Shown here: positions 36,369-45,117 of the stretch, piece after piece
Position numbering within the stretch: position 1 is the first letter of the stretch
Layout: the number at the start of each line of letters is the position of its first letter
Source: Halobacillus amylolyticus
Lineage (GTDB): Bacteria; Bacillota; Bacilli; Bacillales; Halobacillaceae
Length of the DNA stretch: 64,000 bases
NCBI RefSeq assembly: GCF_022921115.1
Contig: NZ_CP095075.1
Location: 806,001 to 870,000 of the forward strand
Reading direction: 5' to 3'
Position numbers and translations under genes: made by a program
Notes under the pieces: model-generated
Told to the model about the DNA's origin: nothing
The model's input: only the letters and a program-made list of their open reading frames with translations
Database searches by the model: none

Positions 36369-36731
36369 TTATTCGCTGATCACACGTACACCTTGTATGA
36401 AAATATTTACCGAGCTTACGGATAAACCTACTGTTTTATTCAATGTGTATTTTACTTGTGATTGGACGTTATGTGCTACTTCTGATATTTTGGTTCCATA
36501 ACTTACAATAATATACATATCAATATGGAGTTTCTCTTCTTCCTGTCTTACGACGACCCCTCTTGAGAAATTCTCCCGGCGAAGCATTTCAGCTATACCG
36601 TCACGAAGCTGATTTTTAGATGCCATGCCTACAATTCCATAACACTCTACTGCGGCACCCCCGGCAACTGTAGAAATGACTTCATTGCTAATGGTAATAT
36701 GACCAAATTTAGTACTAAGATCAACGGACAT
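36369..36731 (-). CDS. yloU: Asp23/Gls24 family envelope stress protein YloU
   Basis: A 120-residue Asp23/Gls24 protein (GHITISNEVISTVAGGAAVECYG ... IVSYGTKISEVAHNVQSQVKYTL). Family members associate with the membrane or cell envelope, and a role beside FakA is suggested by their fixed pairing. AAAGGAGG ribosome site before the ATG at 36731. Confidence 0.92.
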   Translation of the reverse strand: MSVDLSTKFGHITISNEVISTVAGGAAVECYGIVGMASKNQLRDGIAEMLRRENFSRGVVVRQEEEKLHIDMYIIVSYGTKISEVAHNVQSQVKYTLNKTVGLSVSSVNIFIQGVRVISE

Positions 36732-36769
36732 AGTAAATCCTCCTTTATACTCACCATCTTCGTGAACCC

Positions 36770-36798
36770 ATTATAACATAGAACATACTGGTAAAATG
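36770..36798 (-). promoter_or_regulatory. Promoter of yloU-fakA
   Basis: Minus-strand TATAAT at 36770-36775 with a weak -35 (CATTTT) 17 bases upstream, 39 bp before the yloU start. Consensus-based. Confidence 0.5.
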
Positions 36799-36977
36799 TA
36801 TGTTTAAAAAGCCTCGTTTTCAATACAATGAACCCCTATCATACTTTGAAACAATTCCTTCCTTCTGTCAAGATAAAATTCTTGATATTATCTTCTGACT
36901 ATATTGCATTTAGCTGCCTAATATGATACATTAATTAAGTATTTCAAGATTTATGCATCGTAACAGGAGGGAATTAT

Positions 36978-37166
36978 ATGTCACGCAAATGTGTCGTTTC
37001 GGGACGTCGTACACGTTCAGGAAATAATCGTTCACACGCAATGAACGCTAATAAACGCCAATTTAAAGCTAACGTACAAAAGGTACGTATTCTCGTGGAT
37101 GGCAAACCTAAAAAGGTCTATGTGTCTGCACGTGATTTGAAGTCAGGTAAAGTAGAACGAGTATAA
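36978..37166 (+). CDS. rpmB: 50S ribosomal protein L28
   Basis: L28, 62 residues, basic, with [20 protein letters not shown] and [16 protein letters not shown]. It has Cys6 but not the full zinc CxxC set, so it is the zinc-independent type. It is the only plus-strand gene in this block, as in B. subtilis, and is preceded by AGGAGGGAATTAT and followed by a strong bidirectional terminator. Confidence 0.97.
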   Translation: MSRKCVVSGRRTRSGNNRSHAMNANKRQFKANVQKVRILVDGKPKKVYVSARDLKSGKVERV

Positions 37167-37175
37167 TTACCTTAC

Positions 37176-37206
37176 AAAAAAGCACCCATCACTTGGGTGC
37201 TTTTTT
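37176..37206 (+). terminator. Bidirectional terminator between rpmB and spoVM
   Basis: AAAAAAGCACCCA and TGGGTGCTTTTTT form a long stem around a short loop with A and T runs on both sides, ending 2 bp before the spoVM stop. It can end rpmB on plus and spoVM on minus. Confidence 0.9.
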
Positions 37207-37207
37207 G

Positions 37208-37288
37208 TTACTCTTTTTTGAATGTGCCAATCATAGCCCGTACAATTCCCCCGAGAAAGCGTGGGAGTTTAATTGTATAAAATTTCAT
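37208..37288 (-). CDS. spoVM: Stage V sporulation protein M (SpoVM)
   Basis: A 26-residue amphipathic peptide reading MKFYTIKLPRFLGGIVRAMI followed by GTFKKE, clearly the SpoVM family. SpoVM recognises the convex surface of the forespore membrane and recruits SpoIVA to start coat assembly. It is too short for most ORF finders but has an excellent GAGGAGGGGG ribosome site and sits between rpmB and thiN, as in B. subtilis. It indicates that the organism forms endospores. A mother-cell sigma-E promoter would be expected upstream; I did not identify one. Confidence 0.95.
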   Translation of the reverse strand: MKFYTIKLPRFLGGIVRAMIGTFKKE

Positions 37289-37334
37289 GAGCCCCCTCCT
37301 CAAATGTAAAGCTGCTCGCGAAAGATCCCTTCTA

Positions 37335-37988
37335 TTAGATGACATCATTGCTTCTTACTACTAAGAGTATGCCTTCCGTAAACGAAAAAGTACCTTGTTC
37401 TTCAATCAATTGATTAGAAATGCAACGCGTCGATCCATAGGAAAGGTGAGCACCTTGTAATGGATAATAAAATCCGGTTAAGCACAACCCCTTCACTTCT
37501 AACGTTATCGGTAAAAAGGATACATATAAATACTTGTCGATCTTCTTCAGTTTATGCATCCCCTCCCCCACTAATTCCAACTGATTTTGCCGATCAATAA
37601 TTGTGGCTTTAATTCCTTTGTTTAACAAGGGATACAGCAATTGAATATTTATTAAGGAATGATCAAGTCGTCCGCCCGTTACTCCGAACAACAGGATTTG
37701 TTCAGGCTCAAGCATGAGCGCTTCTTGAATCGCGATTTCTAGATCTGTTTCGTCTTTCTCATTAGGATATGTATCTGTTCTTGCCGCCGCCTTTTTAATG
37801 GCAGCAAAGGACCTTTCGCTGACGGAATCGAAGTCCCCAACGGCGATATCAAGTCGCCCGTCTTGTTCGATAATCACTTCGGCTCCTTGATCCGCTCCGA
37901 TCCATAGCATATCCTTACCATCATATTCAGAAAGCTCGGGTATATATTCCTTTGGACCTCCTGCAACAATCCCAATTCGCTTTTGCAT
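37335..37988 (-). CDS. thiN: Thiamine pyrophosphokinase
   Basis: Converts thiamine plus ATP to thiamine diphosphate. It has 217 residues from the ATG at 37988 (site GGGAGAGGGAG); an 11-residue upstream extension is rejected. Family marks are ADQGAEVII, VGDFDSVSE, DETDLEIAIQEAL and TGGRLDHSLINIQLL. It lies downstream of rpe, separated by a short mobile-element remnant. Confidence 0.95.
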   Translation of the reverse strand: MQKRIGIVAGGPKEYIPELSEYDGKDMLWIGADQGAEVIIEQDGRLDIAVGDFDSVSERSFAAIKKAAARTDTYPNEKDETDLEIAIQEALMLEPEQILLFGVTGGRLDHSLINIQLLYPLLNKGIKATIIDRQNQLELVGEGMHKLKKIDKYLYVSFLPITLEVKGLCLTGFYYPLQGAHLSYGSTRCISNQLIEEQGTFSFTEGILLVVRSNDVI

Positions 37989-38055
37989 GACTACACTCCC
38001 TCTCCCATTGAAAAAAGCCAAAATATTGGTAAGAAACCATCTATTTTGGCTAGAA

Positions 38056-38136
38056 GCACACGTTCAAAAAGTAGATAAATGAAAGCTAGCGAAGAGAGTG
38101 GCAGCTAATCCATTCAATGACTTATTGAACAGCTTC
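38056..38136 (+). mobile_element. Short, decayed MITE-like copy (copy 6, 81 bp)
   Basis: Left end ACGTTCAAAAAGTAGATAAATG and right end GACTTATTGAACAGCTTC match the inverted ends of the 400-bp family with several changes. The interior AGCGAAGAGAGTGGCAGC resembles only the right-hand interior of long copies, so most of the element is deleted. Flanking 5-mers (TAGAA and TTACA) agree at three positions. It lies 10 bp after the rpe stop, in the same orientation as the other copies. Confidence 0.5.
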
Positions 38137-38146
38137 TTACATTATT

Positions 38147-38797
38147 TTATATGGATTGACGAATGGTGGTGATAGCCTGCGCGCGATCCTCGTGTTTGAA
38201 GACAGCACTGCCAGCTACAAGGACATCGGCCCCAGCTTCTGTACAAATCTTGGCTGTTTCCTTATTAACCCCACCATCGATTTCAATTTCAAATTCAGCG
38301 CCTAGTTCCTCACGCCACGCTGCAATTTGACTGATTTTTGGTACGACACTTTTGATAAAAGACTGGCCGCCAAATCCAGGGTTCACGGTCATTAACAGGA
38401 CGAGATCAACATCCTGTAAGACTGGTTTTATCGTTTCGGCTGGTGTGGCTGGATTGATCACCACACCCGCTTTCACTCCATGGCTCTTAATCAGTTGTAT
38501 CGTACGGTGAAGGTGTGGACAGGTTTCCTGATGTACAGTGATAATATCTGAACCTGCCTTAGCAAATTCAGGTATAAAAGCATCAGGATTTTCAATCATA
38601 AGGTGGACATCCAATGGTAAGGATGTAACCGGGCGAATCGCTTCAACGATCAATGGCCCAATTGTGATATTAGGCACAAAATGACCATCCATAACATCAA
38701 CGTGAATATAGTCAGCGCCCCCATGTTCCACGTCTTTAATTTCAGCTGCTAAATTTGCAAAATCAGCTGCCAGTATTGATGGAGCAATTTTAATCAT
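38147..38797 (-). CDS. rpe: Ribulose-phosphate 3-epimerase
   Basis: Interconverts ribulose 5-phosphate and xylulose 5-phosphate. It has 216 residues from [16 protein letters not shown] (ATG 38797, site GAGGT). TIM-barrel marks are [37 protein letters not shown] and [12 protein letters not shown]. It starts 1 bp from the rsgA end, the conserved rsgA-rpe-thiN order. Confidence 0.97.
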   Translation of the reverse strand: MIKIAPSILAADFANLAAEIKDVEHGGADYIHVDVMDGHFVPNITIGPLIVEAIRPVTSLPLDVHLMIENPDAFIPEFAKAGSDIITVHQETCPHLHRTIQLIKSHGVKAGVVINPATPAETIKPVLQDVDLVLLMTVNPGFGGQSFIKSVVPKISQIAAWREELGAEFEIEIDGGVNKETAKICTEAGADVLVAGSAVFKHEDRAQAITTIRQSI

Positions 38798-38798
38798 G

Positions 38799-39680
38799 TT
38801 AATACCTCGGCTTTCTATTGGAAATTTCATCAACGAATTGTAAGTAATGCTTGTATCTTTGTTCCGCTATTTCTCCACTCGCAAGGCTTGATTTAACCGC
38901 ACATTTCGGCTCTTTATTATGAAGGCAGCCTCTAAATTTGCATTCATCCTGCACAGCTACAAACTCTGGAAAACATTCGCTCAGCTGATCTAGTTCCAAT
39001 TCACCAAATTCCAAAGAGCTAAAGCCTGGTGTATCAGCAACAAATCCGCCCGCGATTTCATAGAGTTCTACGTGTCTCGTCGTATGTTTTCCACGTCCCA
39101 GGCTCTCTGATATTTCATCTGTATCAATAGCCAGGCGAGGATCAATAGAGTTTAATATCGAGGATTTTCCTACCCCTGACTGGCCCGCTATCACCGTTGT
39201 ACGATTTGCTAAATGGGATTGTATATGGTCAATGCTTTGTGAATCATTTACTGAGGAAAGGATCACAGAATAGCCAATGTTCTCGTATATTTTCTTGTGT
39301 GTTTCCATTTCTTGTAACACATGTTCAGACACTTGGTCCACTTTTGAAATAACAACTAATGGTTCAATACGCTTGGCTTCAACAAGGACAAGAAAGCGGT
39401 CTAATAGTAAAGAGTTAAAGTCAGGATGGACGGCAGAGGTAACAATCAGCGCCTGATCCACATTTGAAATTGGCGGTCTTACGAATTCATTCCTTCTTTC
39501 CTCAATCGAAAGAATATAGCCTTCATCCACCGTTTCTGCTTTAAAGTCCACTATATCTCCAACGAGTGGAGTAACTTTTCTCTTTCTGAATATCCCTCTG
39601 CCTCGACATTGGTAAACTGTTCCTTCTTGGAGGACATAATAAAATCCGCTTAATGCCTTTATTATTTTACCTGTTGCCAT
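38799..39680 (-). CDS. rsgA: Small ribosomal subunit GTPase RsgA
   Basis: Late 30S maturation GTPase, 293 residues. It has an N-terminal OB fold, a circularly permuted G domain (VISKVDQ before [12 protein letters not shown] and [10 protein letters not shown]) and a C-terminal zinc knuckle with Cys-Cys-His-Cys in [19 protein letters not shown]. It sits directly after prkC, whose kinase phosphorylates RsgA in B. subtilis. Confidence 0.97.
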   Translation of the reverse strand: MATGKIIKALSGFYYVLQEGTVYQCRGRGIFRKRKVTPLVGDIVDFKAETVDEGYILSIEERRNEFVRPPISNVDQALIVTSAVHPDFNSLLLDRFLVLVEAKRIEPLVVISKVDQVSEHVLQEMETHKKIYENIGYSVILSSVNDSQSIDHIQSHLANRTTVIAGQSGVGKSSILNSIDPRLAIDTDEISESLGRGKHTTRHVELYEIAGGFVADTPGFSSLEFGELELDQLSECFPEFVAVQDECKFRGCLHNKEPKCAVKSSLASGEIAEQRYKHYLQFVDEISNRKPRY

Positions 39681-41675
39681 CTATTCACCTTCTTCATAAG
39701 GAACCGTTTCTTCTTCAATGACTTCTTCGCCTAGCTGCACCTTATAGGAGGCTTCGCCATCTGACGGAATCGTAACAGTAAACTCGACCGTTGTATCCTC
39801 TGTAATGGTTTCTTCACGGAATACTTCTGAGATTTGATTGTTCAAGTCATTGACATAAATCAGTACCTGTTGTTCTTTTTGTTCTGCTTCTTCATCATAA
39901 GGAACTTCAACCTGCACCGTTTCTTCCCTTGGTGGCTGATCTTCTGGGCCCAACGAAACGACCAGATTAACAGTAGAGCCTACATCTACTTCACTTAAAG
40001 CTTGCGGTTCCTGTCTAATGATGCTGCCCTTAGGAATATCCTGTGAATGCTCCTCTGTTACAGATGATTCCAAATTGTTCTCACTTAAATAGTTTTCTGC
40101 CGACTCCAGTGTCTCACCTGCGAGTGACCTTATCGTAACGGTTTGCGGTCCGATGCTGACTTTAAAGATGACGCTCATTTCCTCAGGCACAACTTCTTCA
40201 CCAGGCTTCGGCTGCACATGCGCAATGATTTCTCCTTCAGGCTGGTCAGAATTTTCCTCAATAGCTAACACACTGCCATATCTTTGATCCTCAAGTTCCT
40301 GCTTCGTTCTTTCGTAATTTTCGCCAATATAATTATCGAAAGCGACACGTTCCTTTCCACGACTTGTGTAAACGGTAACCTCACTCTCTTCCTTCACAGT
40401 CATCCCTGCCTCAGGTTCAGTTCTAATTACAAGTCCTTCTGTAACGGTATCGGAATTGATCGGTTCAGATTTCACTTCAAAACCTAATTCACTTAAATCA
40501 CTGTACGCTTCCTCATACTCCATTCCTTCAACATCAATCATTTCAACATCATCAGGTTGCAATAAAGTTGGCACAATAAACAGTGCTGCTACTCCTGAAG
40601 CCGAAAGGATGAGAAAGGTGAGGAATAACCACAATAACGGTCTTTTCTTTTTTTTAGACTTTTTACTAAGCTTCTTAGCCTTCTTTTTTTCTTTTTTTGA
40701 AAGATCCTTTTCGCTATTCACCTTTGTTGTATTTAGAACGATCGTGTTCTCTTCTGTTTCATCCCCATAGTTTTCTTCGGTAATGACAGGAATGGCTTTT
40801 GTTTTCTCTTCCTCCCCTTCATTTGGAATAGCAAAAACAGGCTCGTCCAATCGATTGGGTTCAAGAGCTGTTTCTAAATCGTATTCCATATCCATAGCAG
40901 AATCATACCGATGAAAAGGGTCTTTAGCTGTTGCTTTTAAAACAATATTCTCTACACTCTGAGGTAAATCAGCAATCCACCGCTTTAAGGAAGGTGTATC
41001 ATGCTGCAAATGTTTGAGGGCGATGGCTACAGGTGATTCTCCTGAGAAAGGGAGACGCCCTGTTAATAATTCGAACAGCACAATCCCTAAAGAGTAGATG
41101 TCCGATTTCTTTGTGGCCATCCCTCCCCTTGCTTGCTCGGGGGACAAATAATGGACGGAGCCGAGTACAGAATTCGTCTGGGTTAAGGCAGTAGCACTTA
41201 GAGCCATCGCGATACCGAAATCTGTCACTTTAACACGACCATAATGATCAATTAAAATGTTTTGAGGTTTTATATCACGGTGAACGATCCCATTATCATG
41301 GGCATGTGCCATGGCTGATGTGATCTGGCGGATAATATCAATCGCATCTGCCGCATCAATCGGGCTGTTTTTTTGAATGTATTGCTTAAGGGTCATTCCA
41401 TCTACATGTTCCATCACCATAAAGTATAAATCCTCTTCCTCACCTACATCGTATATATTTACAATGTTAGGGTGGGACAAGCTCGAGGCAGACTGGGCTT
41501 CGCGATGAAAACGCGCAATGAATTCTTCATCGTCTCCGTGTTCAAGACGCAGTACTTTAATAGCAACATCACGATTTAAAATCATGTCATGAGCCAAGTA
41601 GACGTTGGCCATGCCTCCCCCGCCTATCATCTCCAATATTTTATAGCGTTCGTTTAGGAGACGATTGTTCAACAT
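39681..41675 (-). CDS. prkC: Serine/threonine protein kinase PrkC with PASTA domains
   Basis: Membrane receptor kinase that senses muropeptides and drives spore germination and growth signalling; 664 residues. The kinase domain (1-270) has the glycine loop GGGGMANVYLAHD, HRDIKPQNILID and KVTDFGIAMA. A lysine-rich linker leads to one membrane segment (about 346-370, LLWLFLTFLILSASGVAALF), then three PASTA repeats and a C-terminal beta domain outside. The start overlaps the prpC stop, so kinase and phosphatase are coupled. Confidence 0.97.
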   Translation of the reverse strand: MLNNRLLNERYKILEMIGGGGMANVYLAHDMILNRDVAIKVLRLEHGDDEEFIARFHREAQSASSLSHPNIVNIYDVGEEEDLYFMVMEHVDGMTLKQYIQKNSPIDAADAIDIIRQITSAMAHAHDNGIVHRDIKPQNILIDHYGRVKVTDFGIAMALSATALTQTNSVLGSVHYLSPEQARGGMATKKSDIYSLGIVLFELLTGRLPFSGESPVAIALKHLQHDTPSLKRWIADLPQSVENIVLKATAKDPFHRYDSAMDMEYDLETALEPNRLDEPVFAIPNEGEEEKTKAIPVITEENYGDETEENTIVLNTTKVNSEKDLSKKEKKKAKKLSKKSKKKKRPLLWLFLTFLILSASGVAALFIVPTLLQPDDVEMIDVEGMEYEEAYSDLSELGFEVKSEPINSDTVTEGLVIRTEPEAGMTVKEESEVTVYTSRGKERVAFDNYIGENYERTKQELEDQRYGSVLAIEENSDQPEGEIIAHVQPKPGEEVVPEEMSVIFKVSIGPQTVTIRSLAGETLESAENYLSENNLESSVTEEHSQDIPKGSIIRQEPQALSEVDVGSTVNLVVSLGPEDQPPREETVQVEVPYDEEAEQKEQQVLIYVNDLNNQISEVFREETITEDTTVEFTVTIPSDGEASYKVQLGEEVIEEETVPYEEGE

Positions 41676-42433
41676 TAGTCAGCACCTTCTTTCAGGTCTG
41701 GGTGACTATTGTGAATCACGGCTAGAGTGATGTTATCTTCGCCGCCTCTTTCGTTGGCAAGATCAACTAAAGACTGGCAGAATTCCTGCCATTCCCCGTT
41801 GAAGTCAGCCACCTTTTTAATTTCTTCATCATGAACTTTATTGCTTAACCCGTCGGAACATAACAATAGCCGATCATCCTGGTCAAAAGTAATCGTCAGA
41901 ATATCAGGTACAATCTCCTCATCCGTCCCTAGCGCCTTTGTGAGAACATTTTTTCGCGGATGATGTTCTGCTTGCTCTGATGTGATTTGACCTGACCGAA
42001 CTAATTCGTTAACCAATGAATGGTCCTCCGTGATCTGTTTGAAGCCAAAGCTGTTCGCCAAATAGCATCGGCTGTCACCGATATGGGCAATCGTTGCAAA
42101 TCCGTCTGTACATATAGCAGCCACAAGGGTTGTTCCCATCCCGTGACATTCTTCGTTCTGTTTTGCATGCTCTTGAATTTTATTATTTACTTCAATAACA
42201 GATTGTTTTAGCCATTCTTCTGCATCGTCTGGCTTGTTAAAATCACCAGCATCTTTCCACTTATTATGTAAAACGGACACTGCTAGTTGACTAGCTACAT
42301 CTCCTGCACGGTGGCCCCCCATTCCATCTGCAACAATGGCAAGGCTTTGCCCAAACTCACGGGTGAAAATGCCGCCAGTATCCTCATTATGATTTCTGAC
42401 TTTTCCTTGATCTGTCATAAAGCACTCAAACAT
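41675..42433 (-). CDS. prpC: Protein phosphatase PrpC (PP2C family)
   Basis: Mn-dependent Ser/Thr phosphatase that reverses PrkC. It has 252 residues from the ATG at 42433 (site GAGGTGAAG). Metal-binding aspartates are in VRNHNEDTGGIF, VADGMGGHRAGDVAS, LLCSDGLSNKV and GGEDNITLAVI. It is followed by prkC with a one-base overlap. A decayed rlmN lies just upstream. Confidence 0.97.
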   Translation of the reverse strand: MFECFMTDQGKVRNHNEDTGGIFTREFGQSLAIVADGMGGHRAGDVASQLAVSVLHNKWKDAGDFNKPDDAEEWLKQSVIEVNNKIQEHAKQNEECHGMGTTLVAAICTDGFATIAHIGDSRCYLANSFGFKQITEDHSLVNELVRSGQITSEQAEHHPRKNVLTKALGTDEEIVPDILTITFDQDDRLLLCSDGLSNKVHDEEIKKVADFNGEWQEFCQSLVDLANERGGEDNITLAVIHNSHPDLKEGAD

Positions 42434-42454
42434 GATCTTCACCTCATTTCTTCG

Positions 42455-42805
42455 TTACACTCTCTGGCGCGAAAGCTGGTCACATGCTGCATCGGTGTGA
42501 CCTTGCAAACGACGAATGGTTACATTGATCCCCTCATCTTTTATTCTTCTTTCAAAAGTAAAGATTTGATCTTCGAAGTATTGACAAAGTCTCTCTGGTA
42601 CATAGTTTACAGGAATTGAGTTAACATGACACTTTAATTTTTTGGGTCGCCTGAGATGGTAATGTAACGAAACGCAAAATATATAACACAGCCATTTCTC
42701 GGTTATACACACAGAGTAACCATAATCTTTCTTCATTAGTACAGTTTCAGATGAATTATCCATCATTCCATTTGGGTTGCTGCCACTTAAGCTATTGCCT
42801 ATCAC
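42455..42805 (-). pseudogene. rlmN: rlmN remnant (internally deleted)
   Basis: An open frame of 116 codons that still shows two separate pieces of the 23S rRNA A2503 methyltransferase RlmN. ETVLMKKDYGYSVCIT matches the segment just before the radical-SAM site, and HVNSIPVNYVPER plus GINVTIRRLQGHTDAACDQL match the C-terminus. The CxxxCxxC cluster is gone (now EKWLCYIFCVSLH) and about 200 residues between the pieces are missing. It occupies the ancestral place between rsmB and prpC and starts with a GTG inside the end of rsmB. It cannot be a functional methyltransferase. An intact rlmN of another subtype is at 61728. Confidence 0.85.
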
Positions 42806-44159
42806 TCACTTCTTTTTTCTTCACCAGTCTTGTTAAAAAGAACCCATCCGTATCCCATTGGTGTGGGAACAATTGAATTCCGTATGCTGTATGCCCTGCA
42901 GATCCTTGCATCTCTTCTGGAAGATCTTCTGCGAAAGTCGGATCCAGTTCAAATTCATGATGATTGGTTAAAAATTGTTTCACTGCTTCTTCATTTTCAT
43001 GGCGATCAACGGTGCAAGTGCTGTACACGAGTTTTCCCTCCACTTTTAATAACGGAGCAACACTGTGCAGCAATTCATCCTGTATTTTTCGAAGAGCGAA
43101 AATATCAGATTCACTCTTATGATATTTAATATCCGGTTTTCCTCGCAACACTCCAAGTCCTGAACATGGGGCATCAAGCAGAATTCGATCAAAGGTTTCC
43201 CTTTCATGAAGATCGTGCAGTTGTCTAGAATCTGCTTGCCGGGCTTCAATTGATTGTAATTGAAGAAGGGTTGCTTTGTCATTTACAAGTTTTGCTTTCT
43301 TTCCATGTAAATCATACGCAATCACAGAGCCCTGGTCCTCAAGCTTCTCCGCAATGTGTGTCGTTTTCCCTCCCGGTGCACTGCAGGCGTCAAGTACCGT
43401 AAGACCAGGCTTAAGGTCCATCATTTCACCTACAAGCATAGAACTTTGGTCTTGGATTGTAAGGAAACCTTCTGTGAACAAGCGGTCATCAATGATTCGT
43501 CCTTCTTCAATCAACAGCCCTTGTTCAGATACACTGCTTTTTATTGCGGTGATATGACGCTCCTTCAAGTTTGTGATCGCCTCATCACGAGATATTCTTA
43601 ATGGCTGCACTCGAACAGACATCGGGAGTCTTTTTAAATTCTGGTGACACATTGCCTCCGTTACCTCCCAGCCGTATTGCTCGACCCAGCGGCTTACAAG
43701 CCATTCAGGATGACTGGTTTCAATAGAAATGCGTACAGCCTTAGCTTCAATTGTAGAAGGGTCCTGGACTCCTTTGCGTTGGACATTACGAAGAACACCG
43801 TTCATAAGGGAGGAAATTCCTTTATGCCCCCTCTTTTTAGAAATTTCAACGGCTTCATGGATGGCCGCATGATCAGGAATCCTTTCTAAATACACCATTT
43901 GATAGACGGACATATAAAGAAGCCATTTGACCCACGGCTTTATTTTCTTCTGTTTTGCAACATAGGGCTGAATTTGAAACTGGATTTTCCGTTTATTTTG
44001 CAGTGTTCCGTAGACAATTTCGGTTAATAATGCCCCATCCTTAGCCGACAATCTACGCTTATTCATTTCTTGATCTAACAATACATGGCTGTAGCCGCCT
44101 TGTTCTCCAATCCTTTCAAGCAAGTTTAAAGCGGACTCTCTGAGTACAAATTTAGTCAT
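42792..44159 (-). CDS. rsmB: 16S rRNA (cytosine967-C5)-methyltransferase RsmB
   Basis: 455 residues from the ATG at 44159 (site GGGGGAG), overlapping the fmt stop. It has an N-terminal NusB-like domain ([22 protein letters not shown]), then the SAM fold [19 protein letters not shown], the [19 protein letters not shown] motif and [13 protein letters not shown], which hold the two active cysteines. In the usual order fmt-rsmB-rlmN-prpC, only the rlmN part is degraded. Confidence 0.96.
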   Translation of the reverse strand: MTKFVLRESALNLLERIGEQGGYSHVLLDQEMNKRRLSAKDGALLTEIVYGTLQNKRKIQFQIQPYVAKQKKIKPWVKWLLYMSVYQMVYLERIPDHAAIHEAVEISKKRGHKGISSLMNGVLRNVQRKGVQDPSTIEAKAVRISIETSHPEWLVSRWVEQYGWEVTEAMCHQNLKRLPMSVRVQPLRISRDEAITNLKERHITAIKSSVSEQGLLIEEGRIIDDRLFTEGFLTIQDQSSMLVGEMMDLKPGLTVLDACSAPGGKTTHIAEKLEDQGSVIAYDLHGKKAKLVNDKATLLQLQSIEARQADSRQLHDLHERETFDRILLDAPCSGLGVLRGKPDIKYHKSESDIFALRKIQDELLHSVAPLLKVEGKLVYSTCTVDRHENEEAVKQFLTNHHEFELDPTFAEDLPEEMQGSAGHTAYGIQLFPHQWDTDGFFLTRLVKKKEVSDRQ

Positions 44160-45098
44160 TTTGCTCCCCCAATACCTCTCCAGCCTGAAGCGATTGTCCG
44201 GTACCATTCAAGAAAGCTTGTCCGTCCATCCGCTTTTTGCCTGCAGGCTGTACATCAGTAATTTTCACAGCCTTTTGCTCTCCTGTTTGCACGATAAAAC
44301 CATCTTCATCTAATGATAAAACTGTCCCGGGGGTTTTATTGTATCTACCACTTACCTTATTCGCCCACCACACCTTCATTGGCTTGCCTTTCCAATATGT
44401 AAAAGCTACAGGCCACGGGTGTAAACCACGAACATGGTCATAAACAGATTGCTGACTTAAACTCCAGTCAATCAATTCTTGTTCTCTCTTAATATTTGCA
44501 GCAAAGGTAGCTTGTTCATCGGCTTGCCTTTGAGGTGTAATCTCCCCATTTAAAAGAGGAGGCAGTGTTTCAAGCAACAGCTTCGCACCAGCCTCTGAAA
44601 GTTTATCATGCAATGTACCAACGTGGTCTTCATCATGTATCGCCACACGCACTTGTGTAAGAATATCCCCTGCATCAAGCTGCTTCACCATATACATGAT
44701 GGTTACACCTGTTTCTTTTTTTCCTTGGATGATGGAATAATGGATTGGTGCTCCACCTCTAAGTTCTGGCAGGAGCGATGCATGGACATTGATACAGCCG
44801 TGCTTTGGAGCGGTCAGTAAGGCCTCTGGCAAGATTTGACCAAAAGCTGCTGTGACGATGAGGTCTGGCTCGTACGTTAAGACTTCCTCATACTCATTTT
44901 TAATTTTTTCAGGTTGAAAAACAGGAATGCCCCATTTGTTCGCTGCTTCTTTCACAGGTGGAGGGTGAGTGTACGTTTGCGGCCTTTCGGGCGGTCTGGT
45001 TGTGTAACAGCTAGGACGATTTCATAATTATGTTCTACTAGCTGATCTAGCACAGGGACGGCAAAGTCTGGTGTCCCCATAAAAGCAATTCTTGTCAT
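44152..45098 (-). pseudogene. fmt: Methionyl-tRNA formyltransferase, frameshifted
   Basis: Formylates initiator Met-tRNA. From the ATG at 45098 the sequence reads [20 protein letters not shown] and [15 protein letters not shown], then leaves frame at the C run near 44962-44968 (ACCCTCC) and stops. The other frame continues with [20 protein letters not shown] through the catalytic [20 protein letters not shown] and the C-terminal domain to 44152. One missing C explains the break; restored, the protein is about 315 residues. Loss of fmt would be costly, so a sequencing undercall is likely. def, normally between priA and fmt, is absent. Confidence 0.85.
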
Positions 45099-45117
45099 AT
45101 CGTGTATGACTCCTTTC

